A stretch of DNA of 64,000 bases, taken from positions 63,745,235-63,809,234 of the forward strand of contig NC_092628.1 in the NCBI RefSeq assembly GCF_039555335.1, given 5' to 3'. The notes beneath the pieces are model-generated. The model had not been told where the DNA came from and made no database searches. It was given only the letters and a program-made list of their open reading frames with translations. The position numbers and the translations under genes are program-made. Source of the stretch: Amphiura filiformis. Lineage: Eukaryota > Echinodermata > Ophiuroidea > Amphilepidida > Amphiuridae. Each line of letters starts with the position of its first letter. The first letter of the stretch is position 1. Positions 37,172-49,500 of the stretch are shown in pieces.

Positions 37172-37301
37172 TTTATACTGTATCGCTGAGCGATAGTGAT
37201 TGGCTTTTAGCCAATGATGTAGAGCAAATTTCGTTGTATTGGGAAACGCGCGCACATAATTGGTCGAATACCTATCGCTTCTCGCTCAGCGATGGAATAA
37301 T
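37172..37301. repeat. Inverted repeat with TATCGCTGAGCGA ends
   Basis: CTGTATCGCTGAGCGATAGT at the left is partly mirrored by CGCTCAGCGATGGAATAAT at the right. It contains CCAAT-type words (TTAGCCAATG). It is either a small foldback element or a regulatory palindrome upstream of BLMH. Confidence 0.45.
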
Positions 37302-38411
37302 ATAAGCTTAGCTTTAGCGAGGTCATACAATCTTGTTCATGCTATCTTTTTTTTGTGGTTAAATTGTTTTATATAAATATTGATACTTACATGATTTTCA
37401 TAGGTAATATTCATCGAATATATCTTAATATATTGAAAATATTTTTTAAATTGAAAATAAACCTTAATTTATTTACAATATTAAAAGTATCATAACCAAT
37501 CAAAAAAGAGTGGTGACCAAAAGTGGGTGAATTGACCTTTTCGGTGTTTTGTTGACCTCACGGAGGACTTCCAGGATTGACATTCATGACATTTTGTTCT
37601 ATCATTTGCATGACTTTGTAATCGTTTTTACAGATTATTTGTAAGATCTGGCAAGGGAGGTACGTATTGTAATGTAGCGAAAAGATTCATCAAACCTATG
37701 ACTTAGTAATTATATTTAAAGTATAAAAATAAAGCTTGATCAAGCTTGTCACGTAAGTAAGGTAAGCTTAGAATTAGATTTAATAAAAAATTCTGCATGG
37801 GGTGCTGTGCAATAATTTTTAATGACTGTTTGTAAAATAATGTGAAACATCCCACCGTCACGTCCTTTATCATACATGCATATTGGGTGTCTATCGTGCT
37901 ACGGTGAGAATTTATTGTGTACATTTCACAATTGGCCAGTACAGTCCACTCATCAAATTCAATGCAATGGACCCCGAACAAAAAATTTTGCATGCACAGG
38001 CAACATTCTACATGCACAGAGCCAAAGTTACATGCATCTGTGCATGTAAAACCCCTCTAAATCGAACCCTGGCTCCAGTCCATAGTCATAGCATGCTGTG
38101 CGGATAAACTTACTGGGACCATTACGATCTTATGCTATGTGTTTCAGGACTACTTATTGTCTAAATTAGTGAAGAGCGGTATTCCGAAAAAAATGTCGGT
38201 ATGATAACAGTCAATAAAGAATTATTTGTCTAAAATAGAAAAGTTCGGTCGGTCTGTCGATTATCTTTTTTTTTTCTTTTTTAACCTCTTTAGTTTTTTT
38301 TAATTCCCACTAAATATTAAATAATGCTTCTTCCATTAGAGGCATTTGTCAATTTTGACTACTGGATAATAGATAATCATTTTAACACTAGTCTTTCAAA
38401 TCAATAAAATA

Positions 38412-38784
38412 TTACAGTATTGGTCCAGTATAGTCCCACCCGCTTTTTAGGTGAACATTTTTTCACAATTGGGGGTGGGATTATACTCAATTTCAAAAAA
38501 AAAAAAAAAAATTTAAAAAAAATTTCAAGATATTTTGTATTTTAAATATGAAAATTGATAATTTGTATTCATGTCATATTCTATTAATGATTTCAAAATG
38601 CATTGAATTTGAAGGCATTTTGATATCATTAATAGAGTATGACATGAAAACAAAGTATCAATTTTCATATTAAAAATACAAAATATCTTGACATTTTTTT
38701 TTTTTACAATTTCTGGAATTTTTCGAAAATTGGGGGTGGGACTATACTCGAACGTGGGACTATACTCGGACGAATACGGTAATA
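38412..38784. mobile_element. Foldback element with TATAGTCCCACCC ends
   Basis: TATTACAGTATTGGTCCAGT ATAGTCCCA at the left is mirrored by TGGGACTATACTCGG, ACGGTAATA at the right. The AT-rich middle pairs through ATATTTTGTATTTTAAATATG. The whole piece is a hairpin. Confidence 0.75.
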
Positions 38785-39310
38785 TGAAGTGAAAAACATT
38801 GATTTTTTGAACATCTGTAAAAAAAAATTGACCCTGATTTTTCAGGATTTATGGTCGGTCGCTTGAGGGCAACACAACAATTATTTTTGGGCCTAATCAC
38901 AAGCCTACATGTATGTAGGATTGCCCTCACAGTATACCAAGGATTCTCGAGTACTAATATACTATAAGATAAGCCACTCGTTTGCGCAAATGAAGTCAGT
39001 CATTCAGCCTATGCGCCTTCATGCATGTGATGGCACCTGGCTGTGTAGGAGTGTATTACCTGTGGAAGAGATGATGGAATGTTTACGTCATCGTTTCCAA
39101 AAAAATTAAATGGCTAAAAAGCGGCGAACATTTGGTGAATCTTTCTATTACTATCATATCGTGAAAAACCAAATAGCTGAGGAGTTAGCTCAATATGCTA
39201 GGAAAATATTATAACCGAGGACCCCATGACGAGACTGGCTAAATAAGCTGTATTTTTGCGGAAAGGGTCCGAATAATTGGCAGTCGATGGGCGCCATCTT
39301 GGAAAAATTT

Positions 39311-39530
39311 GGTGTACTGAAAATGCCCAGCAACTGTCAATCAAATACGAACTTGTCAATTGAATATGGGATAAGTCTGCTCCACTATGGCATAAATACG
39401 CTAGCGTTGTTGTGCTTAACGTCTTGTAAATTTTAGGCTAATGTGCCTGAGCGTTACCAGGGCGTTACTAGGTGTACTGAAAAAGCCTAGCAACTGTCAC
39501 TCAAACTGCCGATATGTCAATTAAACTGCC
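39311..39530 (+). repeat. 160-bp-spaced direct duplication
   Basis: GGTGTACTGAAAATGCCCAG CAACTGTCAATCAAA at 39311 recurs with few changes at 39471, each followed by TGTCAATT(G/A)AA. It is a short tandem duplication between BLMH and PHKG. Nothing else is recognised in 38785-40182. Confidence 0.7.
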
Positions 39531-40182
39531 GTAAAGTGACTTCACTTTTTATACAGGGTTTGAATACAAGTGTCACGGCCCTGAGTATACATGCAGAAAT
39601 GATGTTAACTGTTACCTAGTACAGCACATGTGTGGCAATCCCGATTTTGTATTCAGTGCTTTTTTAAGCCACACATCCCATGACCTCTTTCATTGAGAAT
39701 CAATCATGCATGATGCCATAATTTGTTTAAAGGGCTAAACTATTGCAAAAACAAGTTTAACTCCATTTGAAGAGAATTGTATTAGGCCTACATTAGAAGT
39801 TGACACTCATTTCAAGCTCTGGCACACTTCATTTCATGACATTGCAGTTTTTCTAGGTCAAATCTGTCTTGTTCGAACGAACTCACTGCTTGCAGTTGGT
39901 TTTTGCGGATTATCAATTTTAAATAACTTATTTTCTCAAAAAAGGAGTCATTTTCCTCATAATATAATAGCTTGCCAATGATATGATATTTATGTCCTTT
40001 CCAATGAACATAATGTAGGCCACAGTTACACAGTGCACACACTGCATTGTTGAGCTTTATTATCGTGAATCGTGATAGGTCAAATTAGTATAAATGTTGT
40101 AAAATATTTTGATCATGATTTATAGTGATTTGTTTTTATGTTATATCTATGTTTTTATTTTTTGCTTTTGGTTTTTTGACAG

Positions 40183-40502
40183 GCTTGATGAATTGGTATC
40201 GTCCAGCCAGCTAGCCTACCAGTTTACATTGCAGTTTGATAAACACTGACAAAAAAAAGTGACTGAAAAACACTGAACTACAGAAAACAGTGAACCACCA
40301 GGAAAATCACTCTAATAAAGAGTGAAGAATGAATGAGCCTCCATAAAGCTGTGATGAAGAACCTCATGTATATTATTTTGCAATTTTCTCACCACCATGC
40401 CCATTAAGTTGGGCATTGGGTGATAAAGAAGAAAAGTTGTTTTTGAACAATTAAGATATTAATGTTCATTTGACTGTACATTATAAAGTGACTGTTATCA
40501 AG
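40183..40502 (+). promoter_or_regulatory. Probable PHKG 5' UTR exon portion
   Basis: A strong polypyrimidine tract and AG (about 40159-40182) precede this stretch, suggesting a splice acceptor for an exon that carries 5' UTR and the start codon. TAA at 40452-40454 is in frame with the ATG at 40503, so the coding frame cannot extend upstream. An upstream non-coding exon is implied but not identified. Confidence 0.4.
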
Positions 40503-43500
40503 ATGACGATTGGAAGTGATGAGCCTGATATTGATTTGGTTGCCCAGTATGGAGATGTATTCTCAACTAAGTATCTATCCCAGGAGATGCTTGGACGGTA
40601 AGTACTCAATTGTTTACAGTTAACTCGCTCTATGTCAACTGCAAATGACAGGTTTCAATTTTTTTTATTAATTCCAAAATTTCAGAATTGAAAATTTTAA
40701 TGATCTTATTCGGAATCAACATGAAAAATGCCTTATAATGAGTACAAACAAGCCTAGTATTGGTTCAGTGGTGCTTAAGATAGCTGTTGATATTTTGAGA
40801 AAATCTCTCAAAATTGGGGCTTTTTACGTTGAAGTCTATGGCTAGCACGCAGGGCATTATTTGTTACTGTCTCATAGCAAGTATTTTTGGGACTGGAAAT
40901 TTTGTTCAGTAAAATTAGTTAAGAAAAAGGCATGCATTGAATTTAGATTTGTATGTATAATGTAGTAATAAATCATAAAACCAAGAACTACCGGTACCCA
41001 ATAAATTTACATACAGTCCGACCTTGGTTATCCGGACACGTCGGGACCAGCTACAGCCCGGATATGCGAAATATCCGGATATGCGAGGGAAGCTTAAAAG
41101 TCCGAAAACAGTCAATATTGTATGAGGTACTATGCGAATTACAACATGTTTATGAGTTTAATTGCTTTGTTGAACTTACTAGAAGAAAAATATATATGGT
41201 CGCATGTCATAAGTTGGGTATGCAAAAAGGGTGGAGGGATTACACTTTTCTGAAAATTGTGATACAAATTTGATTGGCTTTTCGTAACCCCATATCCTAC
41301 AGCAGTGGTTGATACCTCATTTTAAGCCAATTTTATACTCTTTCAATCTACTGAAGCATATAATTATACATTATTCAGTAAAAAAATCACATCAGTTGAA
41401 ATGAAAAATGCCAGGGGTGGAGGAGCAGGCGGATGTGGAGCAGGCGGATGCGGGAGTGTGCAATAGGGCCTATGTGAAATTTCACATGTCAGCATGTCAT
41501 AACTACTGGTTATTTTTTCAAATCTAGTGAGGGTTTGATGTATTGACAGCTTTGAATGTTGAATTTGTACAACTAAAACAATTACTGACTACTTAAGGTG
41601 GTACTACACCCCTGATAAATTTTGTGACTAATTTTGCATTTTTCTCAAAAAGTAACTACAAAATTACTTCATTTTGTGTACACACTGGTAACAAAAGTTA
41701 TGTATATTATTGGGGTAAGGAATCCAATATACTTCACTGAAATTTCAGTGATTCAAGACAAAGGGTTCATTATATAAGTTAAAAAATGAGGTACATTCTA
41801 GTGGTACCTCTTTTATCATAAATAAAGTATACCGCTTGTCTCGAGTCACTGAAATTCCAGTGTAGTAACTTGATTCCTAATATTCCTATAATTTACATAA
41901 CTTTTGTTACCAATGTGTTATTATTTTTTGAGAGAATGAGAGAAATAGTCACAAATTCATCAAGGGTGTAGTACCACCTTAAATGGTTATAATGTTCCAT
42001 TTTTTAAATTTTTTAATGAAATCCTAGTTGAATTTCAGTATTTTTAGCAACATGCTAATGTACATTTCTCTTCTTGATATTCATTTCCTTAATAATAGAA
42101 TAACCGTCTCGCTAATTACTCGTAAAAAGGTCATTGACCTTCACAATGTAATTAACATACGTACAATTATTTTAAATAGTTCATTTGAAGCATTAATGTA
42201 TTGAGACCATATCCTCCAAATCTGATGACATTCTTGCATAAAATAAAAATTTTACAGTCATTTTTGTAATTGAGGTCCGATTTGAGAAAAAGCATTTGAA
42301 AATTGAGATTTACATAGACACCTGTGTATTAATTAATTGGTAATTAAGCATTATCTCAAAAATTAAGCATGTGATAAGGTTAAAAATTGTGTTAATTATT
42401 AGATGTTGTCAATATATACAACATATCCAAAAATACATTTTTTGTCATTTTTGACCATGTAATGGAAATTGTACCCAACTTATGACATGCGACCATATTT
42501 CTTTAAACAATAATTTGTGTGTAGATTGTCATTCTTTGGTACCGGTACTTAAAAAAGCACTGAAAATATCACGGCCCCACGTAGCATGCCGAGCCATTCC
42601 ATAGGATGGATATGAATCGATTGCTTGAGTCATATTAAATTTGATCTTTTACATTCTGTAAACTCCAATATTTTAGATTTCAACTACTGAATTTATTTTT
42701 AAGACCAGCTTTCTCATCACCGCATTTGACAAATAAATTGACCCTAATCCTACACAGGTTCCCCTCATCAATCGGCTGAAAGATCTTTTATTTGCCCAGG
42801 CCATCATCATCAGTACTGCAAAATAAATGCAGCAAGGTAGAGGTCGTAACATCATGCACATTTCTTCCTTTACCTTGCTGCGAATAATGATCAGATCACG
42901 TGTCACGCTGCAAAATAAACATGATAAATGCAGCAAGGTAGCAGCTGTAATATTGTGCACATAGCGACCTATACCATGCTGTGAATAATGTGTATTTACC
43001 CACTGGCTTTGGCTCTCGATTGTAAACAAATTGAAGATGTCAATATTAATGGGAGGTAATCTGTAATGAATGGATCATTTCCAAAATTTGTTTATGTTGT
43101 GGTGAATTTTGGAGGTCAACATGGGTGACGATGGAGAGTATAATAGGCCTACAGGGGTTTTAACAACATGGTTTATCGCTAAAACTTGGTCAATTGCATA
43201 TGGTCATTTTCACGGTAAAGGGTGTAACTTTTGATTTTTAGGGTCAAAATTTCAAACCACTTAAATATGTTTCTGTTGACTGTAATCATGCATAGAAGCA
43301 ACTTAAATTCCAGTAAAATAGTGTTTCAAGGCTTAAACCTTTTGATTTCTGATAAAAATTTGACATTTCCATAACATTTTGGTTAAAATCTAAGAAAAAA
43401 TGTATTTTACATAAGCTCAGAAAATTATGACATGAAAGCTGGAATACATGTGAAATCCCATTCCAAAGTAAGTCAACAGATATAAGTTAAATTTTATACC

Positions 43501-46500
43501 ATGTTTTGCTATGTTTGTAATTGCAATTTTGAAAATTTTTAACATCAAGGGTCATTTGCAATGGAAATTTCCCAACCTTAAACATATTTTTTAAGTTTTA
43601 ATTGGGTTCCTAAAATAATTTAAATGTCTAACTTCATGTACAAATACTACTTGATGAAAGGAACCTCCCAGCCAAGTTTCACAGAAATTGGAGTTATTTT
43701 TTAGAATTGGCAATTCAAGCGATTTGTGTTTCGGAGGCTTCAGTTAACAACACAGGTGATCATAAAAGTAAAATATTTGGCTAACTACTACAAGTTGACA
43801 TGAAAAAATAGGTAAAAAATATCACAATTACCAATTTTCATGCTTTGCTTCTAAGTATTGAATTTCAGTTGTGACAAAAATTAAATTATCACAGCAAGTC
43901 ATTTTTTTTGTTTCGGAGGCTTCATGTTTACAATGGTTAAACATGGCAGAAGTAGTTTTTTGATATCAACACTGTTGGGATCATCTAAGCTGTTATTTTC
44001 TTGTGTGTATTGAATCAATGATTCTATGCGGCAGATATTGCAGATTTATAACATGATAATTTTTTCACCCATTTGTTAAGTATGGTGTTATTTGCATGTG
44101 AAGCCTCCGAAACGGGCTTTCTTGGATATCAGTATATTTTTCAAGCATTAACCATAATATCAATTTTTTTTAAATTTATGACATTCTGCACATATCATGC
44201 AACAATTACAATGCAGATATCAATATGGAACATACCAATTTAGATATGCATAGATGATAATTAAGTTTACTGTTGTTTCGGAGGCTTCATTTGTTTCGGA
44301 GGCTTCAATTGTTAACGGAAAGTTTGTATTGGGTCCCATTTTCAAACGGTGATATATATCTCCATGATTTAAAAACAAGTGACTTGAGGATCTACTTTGC
44401 TACATTTTGATAAATAGATTGGATGAGCTCTTTTATTTATATTTGCCCAAGCTTGCTGAACATTTTGTTTAAAAAAAAAAAAAAAAGTTAACGGAAAATC
44501 GGCTCTTTGAAGTCAAGATTTTATAAAAATTTTAAAAGCTTGCAAATCAACTAATTTTTGTTACCCATTTCAAGTTAAGATATCAACTGTTATGAATCAA
44601 GAAGAAGTGAAGAAATAACCAAGAATTATGAACCAAAGCTATACCCACAAAGTTTGTTAACAATTGTTAACGGAAAATGAAGCCTCGAAACGACAAATAT
44701 CGAAGTCCGGTTCTCAAAAATACAGGGCTGTTCACAATTAAATCTAATGTGGCAGTGTTTACTGAACATATGACCGTACTTTCAGGATAAGAAAAATTAT
44801 CCATGAACTAACTGAAGAAAACACAGGGTTTTACAAAAATGTTACTGTTTTTACAGTTTTTCAAAATGGCAATATTAGGTACATTTAAGCCTGCTAAAAC
44901 TGAACGCAGTAACTCCCGAAGATGATTATGCTACCCAAGGTAGCTGCTAACTAGATGACTTATGTGGCCAAAAATCATGGAATTCTGTGGCTTTATTAGA
45001 AAACTACGGATCAAAATGTTAAAAATCCAAAGTTACACCCTTTACCGTGAAAATGACCATATTGCAGTTGACGTCCTTACAAAGTAACCTTACTCGGTTT
45101 TGACAATGAAGATGGAATTTATTAAACACCTATCAACACTATATTATTCAGCTTGCAAAATGCGTCCGGATAACAGAGGTATCCGGATAATTGAGGGCCG
45201 GATAATCGAGGTCGGACTGTACATGTATTAGGAGCAATTCCATCATCGACCTTATTAATGCCCAAGATAAGGCCAAAGGGTGTGCAATATCTCACTGCTT
45301 CATCGATGACCCTGTGTACCTCCATAAAGTATACTGGATACTCAATTAAAACAAGGAAGTTGTTATTCTGAATTTGGGGAGCTGCATAGATAATTGTTGG
45401 ATGTTACAATCTAAGTGCGGATAGGTTTGCGCCAAGTTCGGCTGCAACCAGCCTAGTTGATGCGATCTGATTGTGATGATCCACCATGGCAGCAAAATTA
45501 CAGCGCTTTGATCCCTCTAAGATCCAGAAAAGGCGCTATATAAAACACCGAAATTTGTTATTCTGGATCAGGAGGAACAGTGGCATAATAAAATTTAGCC
45601 ATCTGGGAGCTATTGAGGAACCATCACTAGACAAGAGAGGGGGACTCTGCTTTAAAACTATAAATCTCATGCATGAGACCAGGCCATATAGATGACCTAG
45701 ACATCTTTCACATGACCAGTCCAGCTGGTTAGTTACATTGTACCTGATGAATTCTGGTGGTTCCAGACCAACATTTTTCATAAAAAAATAATTGCCTTTC
45801 TCAGGTCAACGTACTTTTCATGTCAGGGCAGCCTATGCATGGAATTCTTTGCCACCGACAGTAAGAGCTCAGATGGAAAATATGACTTTAGGCCAATTTC
45901 AGTCAAAAATTAAAGAAATTTAGGCCTGTCTTTATCTATATTTTATTCATTTACTTGCTTGATTTTTGTATATAAATATAATTATTGTATTTCTGTATTT
46001 TGAATCATGGTATTTATAATTATCTTGTAGTTGATGATACCATTATACTTATTTGTAATATATTGTAAATACATTGTAAATACTGTATGATACTTTGTAA
46101 ATATTGTGTATCGTAATATATTTTGTTGCTATGTATCAATGAGGGCCTGCTTGAAAAGCAGTGCTTGTCACTGAAGCAGTATAACCCTCAATAAAGAAAG
46201 AATAAATAATAATAATAATAATATTGTATAATTGTGACACAATCTGGTCCATGGGGGCCAAAGGAAGCATTTTTGAAAATTAGGTTACTGTAATTATTAC
46301 ATTATACCTAAGATAGGCTATCATTTACTGAAAACACCAAAGGTCTAGCATACTTGGAGCTAAAGTTATGAAGTTTTTTGATATCTATTTTCTTATGTAT
46401 TTTATTGTTTTTTACTCCATATTTTTGCCTTTATCTCAGTTTCAAATTTGCCGCCTTTTGCCCCCCATGGACCAGATCATGTCACGTATAAAATAATTTT

Positions 46501-49500
46501 TATCATTACTTTTTTCATTGTAATTCATTGTATATTATTGCATGATGAATGGATAAAATAAATTTGATTTGGGGGGAATAAGGTTGCAAAAGTGGGTGAG
46601 TCTGTATCTTTTCTGTAATGGAATTGCAACAATTTACTAACTTTCTTTCATATTATAGCCTTTATTGAAATATGACCTTTTATTGGAATAAACATTGCAC
46701 TCACAATCAACAATGATACAAACAGTTTTTTGGTTTTCAAATTCAAATGTCCACAGAGGCATCAGCAGTACTGTTAGGAAGTGCACTAACCGTAAGACCG
46801 GCATCAAGTTTGCTGTGAAGATTATTGATCTTGAAACAGGACTAAGTACTGATGATGAAGCAGCAACCAGAGAAGAGTATCTTAATGAGGTTGCCATCAT
46901 TAAGAAATTGTCTACTCCACCGGGCCATCCTAATATTAGTAAGTAAATGCGCATTATGGTGATGAACGGTTTCATTAAATAAGTATGTTGATGGTATCAT
47001 TTTAACTCTGTAATTTACCAAATCTAAAAAGAAAAGAAAAATGTTTTGTTTTGTTTTTCAAATCTGAAATTATTATCTAAAACTTAATATATCTGCAGTC
47101 CATTCAACAGACTCAAATATGATATACTGAAATGTCTATTGAAATATTGGACAAATACTAGTATTAATTACCAGGGGCAGGTGCAGGTTCAAATCAGGCC
47201 CTTGCAACTTCTATACCAGCGCAATACAAGAATGTGGGGACAGCGATGATACCATATAAAAATATGGCAGACCTCATGATAATTAATAGCAGAACAATGA
47301 CGCTGTCACCAGCAATAACAGCGTATTGATCAAGACATATGTTCAAAAATATGTGATCCTCTCACAAACAGTAATTCTACAAAGAAATCAAAAGTACTAT
47401 TTTTTTTAATAACACAGGTGACAATTAATATTTTCTTTTTGCAGTTCAACTCCATGACTTTATAGAAACACCAACCTATTTCTTTTTAGTATTTGAATTG
47501 TAAGTATAGCAGCAGTAATTATTCATTCTCATTTTAAATTCTAATTTATTAGTGTAGGTTATGAAAGTCTGAACTCTGAATGATTAATAATAATTAAAAA
47601 TATCCATCAAATAATTTTGAGAAGGTTAATATCTCATTTCTAAATGTGTGCTAAATCAACTTTACCAGAATTTGGAATTGTAACAGTGTAGTGTACGATA
47701 CCTGTTTATAACCATTACTCTTACAGATGAACTTATTAGATTTTGAAAACAAAAGTGTTAATAACAAGACATTTATTTCTTACATGTGAAATTGAATTCA
47801 TACAAGTCAAATCAAGTTGTTTGACATAATTGTTCAACAGGTGTACTGGAGGTGAACTCTTTGATCATCTAACAGAAGTTGTAACCCTCTCAGAAAGAAA
47901 AACTAGGTAAGTGTATTATTGGTACCTATGGTTATTCATTAAAATTAACTAAAATAAGAGTTAAATAAGGCTAAAAAAGGATTGTCTCTAAAACGTTTTG
48001 CAAAAAGGCTATGTGCTATGTTTTTTTTGTAAGTAAAAAAGTGAAGTGCTGCACAGGATTTTTTCCTTTTTTTTCAATTGTGTTTTTAGCCCATTGTTTT
48101 GTTGTTGTTGTGTGTGTGTGTTGTGCTAAATTGTAATAACTAAAAAATAGAAAAGCCTGTCAAAAAGGCCAAAACTTGAGCACATAAGGATATGTTCGGG
48201 GATGGCTTTCACATACATTGTCCCTGTATGTGCAGGTTTGAGAGACAAACCTTTTTGGAGGACCTTACAATGCTTGCATTGAATTGTACTGTGATTTAAG
48301 TCCAAAATTGTACATTTGTGGCTTGAAAACATATTTTTGGGGTGGATTCTGCTGGTGCAATGTAAATTGAAACTTAATCTTGTGAAAATATTTTTACGGT
48401 AACACATATATATACACTATTATTTTCAGCCCAGACATGTACACCGATACTACACATACATCATGAGTAACATCAACCATAATGAATTTGCAAGAAAACA
48501 TATTAGATGGCAGCAAACTTTTCAACTTTATAACAAAATGTTATTTTTATTCCTCAGGCATATAATGAAGAGTATCCTTGAAGCTGTGGAATATATCCAT
48601 AGTAATAACATAGCACATAGAGATCTCAAGGTCAGTCACTTCCCAGTGTTGTCACTTACCATTCAAAGGTGTAACACATATAAACCATTCCTAAAGTAAA
48701 AAATAACCCCCTATTTTGCTGAGACGAATTTCACCTATTTTGCACACTTTCAAGGACATTTACAGCAGTTGCACAAATTAGCTGTAAAAATATCCCTTGT
48801 TTTGATTTCCAGGACACTTTTACTGAAGCACCCCTTTTTTCAACATTTCAAGGACACACTTCATTTGGATTAATTTTTTTGTTTTTGTTTAAGGAGAACT
48901 CTGTTGTCTCATGGTTGTCCTATTAATAGGCCTAGATGAGTTAAACAAATAAGCGAACAGTACATGTATAGCCTATGTACACTGACACTCAAATGAATAA
49001 TATACCCTATTTTCAAATTTTGAGGACACCATCATCAAAAACCCACTATTTTTGAAATATCGGGAACATTTATGTGTGCGGACATACTTTTGAGATGTTT
49101 GAGACATTTTCTCCCTGAATGCCCCATAAATTAGGTCCAGAAGTCCATATCTCATTCAAAGCTCTGGCACCCCCTATTAAAAATATATTATATTTTTCTC
49201 ACACCAAAAGAATCTCACTCAGCCTTGCATATTGAATTCCCTCCCCTGGCTTTTGTGTTATTGATAACTGATCAATAATAAATGTATGCAACCAAAGTGT
49301 GTAATTGTTTACTTTAAATACTCCTATGGCCTCCTTTAGAGTGACCTTGTGTATGGTTGATTGAGATAATAATGTTACGTAATGCATCAATACATTCAGC
49401 TATTCCAAAGAATGTCAACCCTCCACCCTTGTAAAGAAAACAATGTCTAGGCCTTTTTATTTACAGTAGAATGTAGCAAATAGGCTATGTGAGTCACTAA

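Larger units (their letters stand above)
36953..40182. other. Divergent intergenic region between BLMH and PHKG
   Basis: About 3.2 kb lie between the BLMH start codon and the presumed PHKG 5' UTR exon. The region holds a hexanucleotide repeat, two foldback elements and a direct repeat (annotated separately). I see nothing else in 37302-38411 beyond the perfect palindrome AAGCTTGATCAAGCTT at 37732-37747. A non-coding first exon of PHKG may also lie here. Confidence 0.5.
41014..45219. mobile_element. 4.2-kb pogo/Tigger-like DNA transposon in PHKG intron 1
   Basis: The left end CAGTCCGACCTTGGTTATCC and the right end (inverse: CAGTCCGACCTCGATTATCC) differ at two positions. Each is preceded by TA, the expected 2-bp target duplication. 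Both ends continue into repeated ATCCGGATA words. CAG-starting ends with TTATCCGG are typical of pogo/Tigger elements. No transposase frame survives. At least two other elements are nested within (41593-41982 and 43197-45062). Confidence 0.75.
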
